A DNA stretch of 23,120 bases, from positions 1-23,120 of the IMG/VR virus record IMGVR_UViG_3300025132_000319; one strand, given 5' to 3'. The notes beneath the pieces were generated by a model that saw nothing but the letters and a program-made list of their open reading frames with translations, searched no databases and had not been told where the DNA came from. The DNA comes from a virus. Positions 15,154 to 19,974 of this stretch are shown piece by piece; position 1 is the first letter of the stretch, and every line of letters starts with the position of its first letter. The position numbers were made by a program, and so were the translations under genes.

Positions 15154-15469
15154 TTTTTTCTCCTAATAATTCTTCAAATATTTCTCCACTCATTATCACT
15201 AGAGTGTTTGGTTTGCCTGTCTTTCTTTTATACAATGCTATGTCCCTTTTGTCTAACACATTGAAAGGATTAGGAAATTTATCTTTGGTTCGGTACTTAA
15301 CTTCGGCAATATAATTTTTGTTCTTTGGGGACAAAATTATATCACCTCTGTATTCCCCTCCCAAACTGCCCGAAAGTGGTTGTCGTTTAGCTGCAATGCC
15401 TATCTTGTTTAGCCAATCAACAAACCACTTTTCGTGATAGGTTCCTTTGTTTTTATTCTTGTGTGCCAT
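15122..15469 (-). CDS. Hjc-like Holliday junction resolvase / PD-(D/E)XK nuclease
   Basis: A 115-residue endonuclease. The core is clear: Y-H-E13-K-W-F-V-D-W-L helix, K-R-Q-P-L-S-G-S-L-G-G-E-Y-R-G-D43-I-I-L, then Y-I-A-E56-V-K58-Y-R, i.e. E...GD...ExK of archaeal-type Holliday junction resolvases and their phage relatives. A second helix (LDKRDIALYKRKTGKPNTLV) follows. It would resolve branched intermediates made during recombination-dependent replication or before packaging. It overlaps the XRE gene upstream by 17 bases and the next gene by 32. No good ribosome site precedes the ATG, so coupled initiation is likely. Confidence 0.8.
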   Translation of the reverse strand: MAHKNKNKGTYHEKWFVDWLNKIGIAAKRQPLSGSLGGEYRGDIILSPKNKNYIAEVKYRTKDKFPNPFNVLDKRDIALYKRKTGKPNTLVIMSGEIFEELLGEKNADIKTDNTS

Positions 15470-15659
15470 TGGGATATATCACTAGTTTACAATTCAAAGC
15501 AGTAATCCAACATAAAAAGTTATGAAAGCTTGGAGTTCTTGATCCATTCTCCCACCTTGATAGTGTAGATGTTTCAATTCCAATATCAAAAGCTAATCTT
15601 TCTTGTGATATTTTTCTATGTTCTCTCAATGATTTAAGCATACTAAGATAACCTTTCAT
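15453..15659 (-). CDS. XRE/Cro-C1-type helix-turn-helix regulator
   Basis: A 68-residue protein from the ATG at 15659, chosen because GGAGG lies eight bases upstream and the ATG overlaps the previous stop (TAATG). It is almost entirely one HTH_3 domain: LKSLREHRKISQERLAFDIG, then I-E-T-S-T-L-S-R-W-E-N-G-S-R-T-P as turn and recognition helix, and a short hydrophobic end (FLCWITALNCKLVIYPNG). The size suits a Cro-like repressor or transcriptional switch without a protease-sensitive oligomerisation domain. Candidate sites are the palindromes at 17475-17491 and 12743-12760. Confidence 0.82.
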   Translation of the reverse strand: MKGYLSMLKSLREHRKISQERLAFDIGIETSTLSRWENGSRTPSFHNFLCWITALNCKLVIYPNGTQE

Positions 15660-15961
15660 TAAGAAATCCTCCAACATATTTCAAACTTACCCCACTTATT
15701 TAACCTACGAATATCTGATTGCTCTATCCAACCTTCATTATATAACTCAGTTAGTCTTGGTCTTACAGTAAGTATATTCATGAATAATAAGTCAGCTATT
15801 TCAGAACTTGAAGCACAATTAAACGGTGGTTTATGATCTGCTATGCTACTTAAATGATGTAAAACAATTTGCTTTGCAGTAAATCTTTTTGTTGGATCTC
15901 CAATAGCTTTGAAACTTGTGTCGGTTTTTTGGTAGCCGTGACCTTTCTCAGTATAAGGCAT
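15659..15961 (-). CDS. Winged-helix phage regulatory protein
   Basis: A 100-residue protein. After a polar N-terminus, residues about 27-98 form a winged helix: F-T-A-K-Q-I-V-L-H-H-L, then S-S-S-E-I-A-D-L-L, recognition helix F-M-N-I-L-T-V-R-P-R-L-T-E-L, and a wing E-G-W-I-E-Q-S-D-I-R-R...F-E-I-C-W-R-I. This fold is common in phage early regions for small DNA-binding proteins that act in regulation or replication. Ribosome site TTAGGAG eight bases upstream of the start; TAATG overlaps on both sides couple it to its neighbours. Confidence 0.65.
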   Translation of the reverse strand: MPYTEKGHGYQKTDTSFKAIGDPTKRFTAKQIVLHHLSSIADHKPPFNCASSSEIADLLFMNILTVRPRLTELYNEGWIEQSDIRRLNKWGKFEICWRIS

Positions 15962-16188
15962 TAGTAAACTCCTAACTTTTGTTTGATATGTGACTCATTA
16001 AATGGCTCATGATGATCTTCAGTACCTGGTATAAATTCAATCTCTTCACCATCACTATTACTAGCCCACCATACATCTGGATCATATTCATCTTGATCCA
16101 GCACCCATGCTTGACCTCTTGTATGTATCAAATCACCTTTAGAATAGTGACGTAGTTCTCCACAAATTTCATATGTTCTATACTCCAT
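15961..16188 (-). CDS. Acidic hypothetical protein
   Basis: A 75-residue strongly acidic protein (many Asp, Glu, His), beginning MEYRTYEICGELRHYSKGDL. The middle, with WVLDQDEYDPDVWWASNSDG, suggests a small beta barrel; the tail has H-H-E-P-F-N-E-S-H. No membrane span. The acidic nature could suit a DNA mimic or protein-binding inhibitor, but that is only a thought from composition. Strong GGGAGGAA ribosome site. It overlaps its upstream neighbour by 11 bases and its downstream neighbour by one. Confidence 0.55.
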   Translation of the reverse strand: MEYRTYEICGELRHYSKGDLIHTRGQAWVLDQDEYDPDVWWASNSDGEEIEFIPGTEDHHEPFNESHIKQKLGVY

Positions 16189-16408
16189 AGTTCCATTCCT
16201 CCCATACTTGAAGTAGTGCTGCTTGAATTTTTGATGCTGTTAAAGAGTCATCAGCTAAGTAATGTATTAATCTTTCATCAGCTCTTACTGTTTGGACATG
16301 GCTTGAACCATGTCCACCAAAATCAGTAATGTTGAAAAGAGTTCCTTTATCCCAAGTCACTAAATAATTTTCAATAACTAAGGCAAGTTTTCCTAAATCT
16401 TGACTCAT
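16178..16408 (-). CDS. Hypothetical protein
   Basis: A 76-residue protein starting MSQDLGKLALVIENYLVTWD. The start at 16408 forms an ATGA overlap with the upstream stop and has GGAG seven bases before it; an in-frame ATG at 16426 lacks this. Predicted order is helix, two or three strands (LFNITDFGGHGSSHVQTVRA), then two helices ending W-E-E-W-N-Y-G-V. No family recognised. Part of the leftward operon. Confidence 0.55.
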   Translation of the reverse strand: MSQDLGKLALVIENYLVTWDKGTLFNITDFGGHGSSHVQTVRADERLIHYLADDSLTASKIQAALLQVWEEWNYGV

Positions 16409-16689
16409 TTTATATCTCCACTCCAATATAAATCTCTTTCAATCTTACCACCAAACTGTAAAGTCATAGACTTAAGTTCATTTAAATCTACATATCCAAG
16501 TTCAGTTTCATAACCTAGATTGCAGTAACCAAATGCAATGTCATTGTCATCTAGTTCTGATAGATACCAAGTACCTACACCATACGGATTAAATAGTTTA
16601 ACGATTGGTGCAAATGTTTTTTCTCCATCAGCGTTAGCTTTATAGTTAGCACGAAGCTGACTTTCTATTTTCTTTGTTAATAGTTGCAT
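16405..16689 (-). CDS. DUF2958-family protein
   Basis: A 94-residue protein from the ATG at 16689, which has a GGAAGGAAAAAA ribosome site; 16704 is an in-frame alternative. It follows the DUF2958 plan: start M-Q-L-L-T-K-K-I-E, then P-I-V-K-L-F-N-P-x-G-x-G-T-W-Y-L-S-E-L, an acidic turn, F-G-Y-C-N-L-G-Y-E-T-E-L-G-Y-V, and the closing G-G-K-I-E-R-D-L-Y-W. The family is widespread on phages and plasmids, often with unknown function and often near replication or transfer genes. Here it is encoded early in the leftward operon. Confidence 0.75.
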   Translation of the reverse strand: MQLLTKKIESQLRANYKANADGEKTFAPIVKLFNPYGVGTWYLSELDDNDIAFGYCNLGYETELGYVDLNELKSMTLQFGGKIERDLYWSGDIK

Positions 16690-16922
16690 TTTTTTTCCTT
16701 CCATTTTATTTCACCGTTATAGTCTTGTTGGTTGAAACAACGACAACATAAGCAATCGTAATCACCCATGTCATATTTCTCCTCAATATCACCATGCCAA
16801 TAAAAATATAGATTTGGGTTGTAATTAGGACTCTCTTCCATAGCTTTTATTTCAGCATCATTTATTGCTATGTTGTCTATTTCATCATCATTGAAATCAT
16901 TGCAAATTTCACATTGTGCCAT
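16677..16922 (-). CDS. Cys-rich acidic protein, putative zinc-binding
   Basis: An 81-residue protein from the ATG at 16922 (AGAGA upstream); a second ATG two codons earlier is possible. Near the N-terminus it has C-E-I-C, and near residues 57-63 D-C-L-C-C-R-C-F: two knuckles about 50 residues apart that could make one zinc site. Between them is an acidic stretch with Asn/Asp and aromatic residues (SPNYNPNLYFYWHGDIEEKY). The basic tail overlaps the next gene by 13 bases. Function unknown; small zinc proteins of phages often bind host proteins. Confidence 0.55.
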   Translation of the reverse strand: MAQCEICNDFNDDEIDNIAINDAEIKAMEESPNYNPNLYFYWHGDIEEKYDMGDYDCLCCRCFNQQDYNGEIKWKEKKCNY

Positions 16923-16934
16923 TATCATATTCTC

Positions 16935-17015
16935 TTATGAAATGAAAATTATAAATGAAACGAATGCAATGACAGCGAGTGCCGCCATTGCTTCAGTAAT
17001 GTAATACCTAATCAT
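16935..17015 (-). CDS. 26-residue membrane peptide
   Basis: A short ORF starting MIRYYITEAMAALAVIAFVS and ending F-I-I-F-I-S, nearly all one transmembrane helix. It begins eight bases inside the 3' end of the 69-residue gene and fills the only gap between it and the Cys-rich gene. A weak GAG lies about eight bases upstream. The gap-filling position supports it, but there is no family evidence. Confidence 0.35.
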   Translation of the reverse strand: MIRYYITEAMAALAVIAFVSFIIFIS

Positions 17016-17217
17016 TGTGGATCTCGTTCCATAATTCTTTTACTTGGTCCGGTATCATGCTAGGTAAACCTAGCATTGGATTTGTTCTTGACTCACGCAC
17101 TGCGTAATCAATAACTGATTGAAGTTCTTCAGCATGGTCACTATGTCGTATCATTTCTATGATAGTAGACCATTTACTTTCAACTTCATCTAGTAATAAA
17201 TCTTTGTAAGCGTTCAT
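17008..17217 (-). CDS. Small helical protein, unknown
   Basis: A 69-residue acidic, all-helical protein starting MNAYKDLLLDEVESKWSTII. It contains H-S-D-H-A-E-E-L and ends P-D-Q-V-K-E-L-W-N-E-I-H-N-D. Strong GGAGAG ribosome site; its ATG overlaps the upstream stop (TAATG). Second gene of the operon driven by the perfect promoter, so probably made very early. No family recognised. Confidence 0.55.
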   Translation of the reverse strand: MNAYKDLLLDEVESKWSTIIEMIRHSDHAEELQSVIDYAVRESRTNPMLGLPSMIPDQVKELWNEIHND

Positions 17218-17459
17218 TATATTCTCTCCAATCTTTGCATTGCTATTTCCTGTTGCTGTTCTATGCCATCAAAAACAGTCTCGATCTCTTGAATGATCCG
17301 ACTGTTTTTGTAAGCACGTTCTTTAAATTTATGTGCATCAAATCTTTTATTTGTTTGATGTAGTACATCTGCTACTCTATCAATTTCTGTAGCTGTCATT
17401 TCAGTACATAAATTGTCTGCAATAAATTGAAAATGTTGTCTTGTAAATAATATCGCCAT
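17217..17459 (-). CDS. First gene of leftward early operon, unknown helical protein
   Basis: An 80-residue protein starting MAILFTRQHFQFIADNLCTE. The first 55 residues have a pattern seen in small phage proteins of unknown function (HF-x-x-I-A-D...A-D-V-L-H-Q-T-N-K-R-F-D-A-H-K-F). The C-terminal 25 residues are a Glu/Gln-rich helix, possibly coiled coil. It starts about 25 nt downstream of the predicted transcription start and has an AAAGGG ribosome site. Being first behind a consensus promoter, it is a candidate host-takeover or regulatory protein. Confidence 0.6.
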   Translation of the reverse strand: MAILFTRQHFQFIADNLCTEMTATEIDRVADVLHQTNKRFDAHKFKERAYKNSRIIQEIETVFDGIEQQQEIAMQRLERI

Positions 17460-17474
17460 TATAAAACCCTTTCT

Positions 17475-17491
17475 TTAATTACGATAATTAA
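17475..17491. promoter_or_regulatory. Operator-like palindrome at the early promoter
   Basis: TTAATTA-CGA-TAATTAA is a perfect 7-bp inverted repeat with a 3-base centre. It covers the predicted transcription start and touches the -10 box of the leftward promoter, a classic repressor position. The XRE protein at 15453-15659 is the obvious candidate ligand. Confidence 0.45.
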
Positions 17492-17519
17492 TTATAAAAA
17501 ATCCTTACCATAGTGTCAA
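17491..17519 (-). promoter_or_regulatory. Perfect consensus sigma70 promoter (early leftward)
   Basis: Minus strand TTGACA (17514-17519), 17-base spacer, TATAAT (17491-17496): all twelve consensus bases at optimal spacing. It would be read by host RNA polymerase immediately after infection and drives the operon running from 17459 down to about 12877. The -35 box lies inside the 3' end of the 38-residue ORF. Confidence 0.82.
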
Positions 17520-17621
17520 GCATAACATTACAATACTGACAGAAATGAATGAACTGACAATGAATGTAACACACACTGTTAGTAATAATAGGTTCATTGT
17601 TTCTCTGAATTGTCGCATCAT
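17505..17621 (-). CDS. 38-residue membrane peptide
   Basis: A short ORF starting MMRQFRETMNLLLLTVCVTF and ending I-V-M-L-C-L-T-L-W. It has a charged N-terminus followed by a long hydrophobic helix, typical of a small inner-membrane protein. CGGAG lies five bases before the ATG, a good ribosome site. Its last codons contain the -35 element of the early promoter. No family recognised; superinfection exclusion or membrane modulation are possible roles for such peptides. Confidence 0.45.
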   Translation of the reverse strand: MMRQFRETMNLLLLTVCVTFIVSSFISVSIVMLCLTLW

Positions 17622-17638
17622 ACAAACTCCGAAATGTC

Positions 17639-17669
17639 GTAGGTTATTTAATAGCATTTAATAACCTAC
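17639..17669. repeat. 10-bp perfect inverted repeat
   Basis: GTAGGTTATT (17639-17648) and AATAACCTAC (17660-17669) flank an 11-base AT-rich spacer. It lies beside the terminator stem at 17680-17701. It is AT-rich and not followed by a T-run, so a protein site or an extra RNA hairpin is more likely than a terminator. Confidence 0.5.
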
Positions 17670-17679
17670 AGTAAGTTAA

Positions 17680-17707
17680 GCACCACCCCGAAGGGTGGTG
17701 CGTTTTT
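17680..17707 (+). terminator. Strong GC-rich hairpin terminator, possibly bidirectional
   Basis: A 9-bp stem GCACCACCC / GGGTGGTGC (17680-17688, 17693-17701). On the plus strand it is followed by G and five T's. On the minus strand the loop is TTCG closed by C-G, the stabilising UUCG tetraloop, but only TTAACTT follows. It ends transcription of the 126-residue gene (minus) at least partly, and is a better terminator for plus-strand RNA. Confidence 0.65.
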
Positions 17708-17708
17708 G

Positions 17709-18089
17709 CTAGGCTACCTTAGCCAAGCTCTCTACAGTTTCACCAGTGTCAACGCACTCTTGAACTGCTCTGAACACTTTCATCAGACCTTGCTCAGCCT
17801 TGTGTTGTGCTTGGTATCTATGATACTTATCACTAACTGATTTTTGCATTTCATCTGTGAAAGCGTCTGGATCAGATTCAAGCTTGCGTTCCATTCCGAG
17901 AAATGTCATCTCAGCTTCATCGAATCTTTCTTTAGTACCTTTGTAAGTACCACCTTTTACTCTAGTATTAAGACCATCTGCTACCCACTTAGCTGAGTAA
18001 GAGAAGTCACTATATACTTCACATTCACTTACAAACTTCATGATTGCATTTGCTAGCTTTACTTGTTCTTTGCTTAACTCTATTGTCAT
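17709..18089 (-). CDS. Hypothetical helical protein in its own transcription unit
   Basis: A 126-residue protein starting MTIELSKEQVKLANAIMKFV. It is almost entirely helical, rich in Glu and Lys, with one Cys-Glu-Val-Tyr segment, an aromatic part (YSDFSYSAKWVADGLN) and a Gln/His-rich helix (DKYHRYQAQHKAEQGLMKVF). It is isolated from the next leftward gene by a strong hairpin and preceded by a highly structured 5' region (18134-18214). Ribosome site is AGGAGA seven bases upstream. Base composition is richer in G+C than the genes to its left, like terS. I do not recognise a family; an early regulatory role is possible from position. Confidence 0.6.
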   Translation of the reverse strand: MTIELSKEQVKLANAIMKFVSECEVYSDFSYSAKWVADGLNTRVKGGTYKGTKERFDEAEMTFLGMERKLESDPDAFTDEMQKSVSDKYHRYQAQHKAEQGLMKVFRAVQECVDTGETVESLAKVA

Positions 18090-18133
18090 TAGCTTTCTCC
18101 TAGTTGTTTATTAATTGAATGGTCACACCTCGA

Positions 18134-18214
18134 TGATTGGGGTAGCTCTGTCAAGTCTCGCACTTGACATAGCTAGGGCGTTCGGCTTGCCCGAATCCCC
18201 CGAAGCCCCAATCA
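18134..18214. other. 81-nt multi-branch inverted-repeat element
   Basis: The outer stem TGATTGGGG (18134-18142) pairs with CCCCAATCA (18206-18214). Inside, TAGCT-C-TGTCAAG (18143-18155) pairs with CTTGACA-T-AGCTA (18163-18175), leaving a 7-base loop. A second inner hairpin is formed by TTCGG / CCGAA (18181-18185, 18191-18195) or GGGC / GCCC. The result is a three-way junction. As RNA it would lie in the leader of the minus-strand 126-residue gene, 45 bases before its start. As DNA it lies 170 bp before terS. It may be a structured RNA, a pac/cos-type site or an origin element. Confidence 0.6.
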
Positions 18215-18344
18215 GCTAGGTTTGAACAGGCAAGGAATGAATAACTAGGAGAATGATGACCGAGTTGCAAAGCAAGTAAAGCTAGCAAATGTGATCAAGA
18301 AGTCACGCATAGCCACGAATAGTTGCCCTCGCCTTACTTGGCTG

Positions 18345-18374
18345 TTGACAGGGTTGTTGCAGATACGCTAGACA
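18345..18374 (+). promoter_or_regulatory. Possible terS promoter giving a nearly leaderless mRNA
   Basis: TTGACA (18345-18350) is a perfect -35 box; TAGACA (18369-18374) is a weak -10 at 18-base spacing. The predicted start falls at about 18381, directly at the terS ATG, which has no ribosome site. Weak evidence because of the -10 box. Confidence 0.3.
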
Positions 18375-18381
18375 CACAAGT

Positions 18382-18765
18382 ATGAACTCGGTGACGAATA
18401 ACAATGCTAGTCTGACAGCCAAACAAAGGCTACTCGTTGATACGCTCGTAGCAACGGGTTGCACCATTACTGAAGCTAGCCAGATAGCAGGCTATGCTAA
18501 AGGCGACTCAGGTAGAGTCAGTGCGAGCAAGGCCTTGAAGGTTCCACACGTGCAAGCTTACATGATGCAACAGATCACTGAGTCTTTAGGATTGAATGCT
18601 ACGAAAGCTAGCAGAAAGCTAATGGAGCTTAGCTCTGGTGCTAAAAGCGAGTATGTTCAGCTTGAAGCTAGTAAGGACATTCTGGATAGAGCTGGATTCA
18701 GAGCGGTAGATAGGCATCAGCATATGCTCATTGGTGAGCTTAAAGTGAACATACAGCTAGATTAG
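18382..18765 (+). CDS. terS: Terminase small subunit
   Basis: A 127-residue DNA-recognition subunit of the packaging motor. Residues about 10-50 form an HTH of terS type (LTAKQRLLVDTLVATGCTIT, then E-A-S-Q-I-A-G-Y-A, S-A-S-K-A-L-K-V-P-H-V-Q-A-Y). A helical oligomerisation part (KASRKLMELSSGAKSEYVQL, L-D-R-A-G-F) and a short end follow. The only in-frame start is this ATG (upstream TGA at 18346-18348); no ribosome site precedes it. terL is downstream at 20665, separated by a block of small genes. The gene is G+C-richer than its neighbours and uses AGC for Ser unusually often. Palindromic elements flank it on both sides. Confidence 0.8.
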   Translation: MNSVTNNNASLTAKQRLLVDTLVATGCTITEASQIAGYAKGDSGRVSASKALKVPHVQAYMMQQITESLGLNATKASRKLMELSSGAKSEYVQLEASKDILDRAGFRAVDRHQHMLIGELKVNIQLD

Positions 18766-18780
18766 CCCAGAGCTGGTGTT

Positions 18781-18887
18781 AATGTCTAGGCTTCGCCTAG
18801 GCTGTTTAAATATGGTCAAGCATAGCTTGACTATGTTTAAAAATGTCTAGGCTGCGCCTAGGCTATAACACCATGGCAAAGCCATGG
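18781..18887. repeat. Cluster of four 3-base-loop palindromes with a 23-bp direct repeat
   Basis: In order: CTAGGC-TTC-GCCTAG (18786-18800); a near-palindrome with 17-bp arms (two mismatches) centred on ATA (18805-18841), core GTCAAGC-ATA-GCTTGAC; CTAGGC-TGC-GCCTAG (18847-18861); CCATGGC-AAA-GCCATGG (18871-18887). The first and third lie in 23-bp direct repeats (18781-18803 and 18842-18864) with one mismatch. All four share a GC-NNN-GC centre. No T-run follows, so they are not simple terminators. Possible roles: packaging recognition, origin, recombination site or RNA element. Confidence 0.7.
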
Positions 18888-18955
18888 GGGGCAAAAACGC
18901 AAGTTGATAGTTACTGGGAGATAGCGTTCTAACATTTTTTTCTTGAAAAGCTCTG

Positions 18956-18974
18956 AACTTAGTTTAACTTAGTT
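18956..18974 (+). repeat. Tandem AACTTAGTT repeat upstream of the DUF6321-like gene
   Basis: AACTTAGTT occurs at 18956-18964 and again at 18966-18974, a 10-base period close to one helical turn, 16 bases before the ATG at 18991. TTGAAA at 18943-18948 is a possible -35 box with no good -10. It could be an activator or late-regulator site; evidence is weak. Confidence 0.3.
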
Positions 18975-18990
18975 GGCAAAGGAGGACATC

Positions 18991-19281
18991 ATGGCTAAGA
19001 CTCCAGCATGGACACGCAAAGAAGGTAAGAACCCTAAAGGTGGTTTGAATGCCAAAGGTAGAGCAAGCTACAAGAAGGGTACTCTAAAGCCACCAGTTAA
19101 GAGTGGTGATAATCCTAGAAGAGCTTCTTTCTTAGCAAGGATGGGTAATATGCGTGGACCAGAAAGAGATTCCAAAGGAAAGCCTACCAGACTTCTTCTT
19201 AGTTTAAAGGCTTGGGGTGCTAGTTCGAAGGCAGATGCTAGAGCCAAAGCAAGAGCAATCAGTAAAAGGAATAAAGCATGA
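18991..19281 (+). CDS. DUF6321-like small basic protein
   Basis: A 96-residue very basic protein. The ATG at 18991 is chosen because a perfect AAGGAGG lies six bases upstream; a TTG at 18973 is in frame but unneeded. It begins MAKTPAWTRKEGKNPKGGLN and continues A-K-G-R-A-S-Y, then P-R-R-A-S-F-L-A-R-M-G-N-M-R-G-P and K-G-K-P-T-R-L-L-L-S-L-K-A-W-G, the pattern of DUF6321 proteins that are frequent in marine phages near terminase genes. Nucleic-acid binding is likely from charge, but not shown. It overlaps the next gene by four bases (ATGA). Confidence 0.75.
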   Translation: MAKTPAWTRKEGKNPKGGLNAKGRASYKKGTLKPPVKSGDNPRRASFLARMGNMRGPERDSKGKPTRLLLSLKAWGASSKADARAKARAISKRNKA

Positions 19282-19526
19282 GCAAGAAAGTAAGATGGTG
19301 GGAAGAAGATGCAGATAATCTTCAAGAGAATGTAAGAAAAATGAAAGAGAAGATTGATAACAACGAAGTTGATTTAGATATGTGTGCTGATTTTCTAGAG
19401 TATCACTATGATAAATATATAGCTCAACAACCTAGTTCATATAAGACATGGCTTGAAAAGAAGTTTAGAGTTGCTGAAATGTTATCAAGGTCACCAACAG
19501 ATATAGATATAGGGAAGTTAAAATAA
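19278..19526 (+). CDS. Hypothetical helical protein
   Basis: An 82-residue, acidic and helical protein beginning MSKKVRWWEEDADNLQENVR. It has a likely coiled coil (residues 13-35), then DMCADFLEYHYDKY and a K-T-W-L-E-K-K-F-R-V-A-E-M-L helix. It contrasts with its basic neighbours and might pair with one of them. Starts in an ATGA overlap and ends in a TAATG overlap. No family recognised. Confidence 0.6.
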   Translation: MSKKVRWWEEDADNLQENVRKMKEKIDNNEVDLDMCADFLEYHYDKYIAQQPSSYKTWLEKKFRVAEMLSRSPTDIDIGKLK

Positions 19527-19651
19527 TGAAAGAACCAGAAGTTGAAGTTTTGAAACCAGAGGAGATGTCAGATCAAGAGATGGCTGATTTGTGTGAAAAA
19601 GAAGTAGACAAACAAGTTAAATGGATATTAACAAGAAAGTTATTTGAGTAG
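19526..19651 (+). CDS. 41-residue acidic peptide
   Basis: A short ORF starting MKEPEVEVLKPEEMSDQEMA and ending K-W-I-L-T-R-K-L-F-E. It has an acidic N-terminal two-thirds and a basic amphipathic end. It starts at the TAATG overlap with the preceding stop, so translation is probably coupled. Ten bases separate it from the next ATG. No family recognised. Confidence 0.5.
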   Translation: MKEPEVEVLKPEEMSDQEMADLCEKEVDKQVKWILTRKLFE

Positions 19652-19660
19652 GATTTAATT

Positions 19661-19825
19661 ATGGCAGTAAACGCAGCTGGTAATTATACCAAACCAACAA
19701 TGAGAAAGAGTTTATTCAACAGAATCAAAGCTGGTGGTAAAGGTGGCAAAACTGGGCAATGGTCAGCAAGAAAGGCACAGATGCTGGCTAGGATGTATAA
19801 AGCCAAAGGTGGAGGATATACATGA
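19661..19825 (+). CDS. DUF5872-like small basic protein
   Basis: A 54-residue protein starting MAVNAAGNYTKPTMRKSLFN. Its hallmark is G-G-K-G-G-K-T-G-Q-W-S-A-R-K-A-Q-M-L-A, then M-Y-K-A-K-G-G-G-Y, a motif found in many phage and some giant-virus and bacterial proteins (DUF5872, as far as I can recall). The motif is basic and probably binds nucleic acid; function is not known. Overlaps the next gene by four bases (ATGA). Confidence 0.65.
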   Translation: MAVNAAGNYTKPTMRKSLFNRIKAGGKGGKTGQWSARKAQMLARMYKAKGGGYT

Positions 19826-19974
19826 TAAAACTTACTAAACGACAAGAAACTACTTTAAAAAAACATTCAAAGCACCATACTCCAAAACATATGAAGATGA
19901 TGCGTATTGCTATGCGAAAAGGTTTGTCATTTACAAAAGCACATAAAAAGGCACAAAAGGAAGTTGGAACTTAA
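19822..19974 (+). CDS. 50-residue Lys/His-rich protein
   Basis: A short ORF starting MIKLTKRQETTLKKHSKHHT, followed by P-K-H-M-K-M-M-R-I-A-M-R-K-G and S-F-T-K-A-H-K-K-A-Q-K-E-V-G. It is a recurrent kind of small phage protein: two basic helices with the L-T-K-R-Q-x-x-x-L-K-K-H-S-x-H-H-T-P-K-H-M motif. The role is unknown; the charge suggests DNA or RNA binding. ATGA overlap upstream and TAATG overlap downstream. Confidence 0.6.
   Translation: MIKLTKRQETTLKKHSKHHTPKHMKMMRIAMRKGLSFTKAHKKAQKEVGT

Larger units (their letters stand above)
18090..18381. other. Intergenic stretch between divergent 126-residue gene and terS
   Basis: 292 bases without a convincing gene. It holds the 81-nt multi-branch element (18134-18214), a possible terS promoter (18345-18374), the AGGAG ribosome site of the minus-strand gene, and many CTAG/GCTAG words. 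Only very short ORFs without good ribosome sites occur. I found no clear promoter for the leftward gene. Confidence 0.6.

Noticed and set aside
18134-18214. tRNA or tRNA-like gene
   Set aside because: The outer stem and one 7-base-loop hairpin recall a tRNA. However, there is no D-arm, the loop lacks U33 and a purine at 37, no T-loop motif is in the right place and no CCA follows.
18245-18310. 21-residue minus-strand ORF between terS and the 126-residue gene
   Set aside because: No ribosome site at usable spacing, no coupling to a neighbour and no recognisable sequence.
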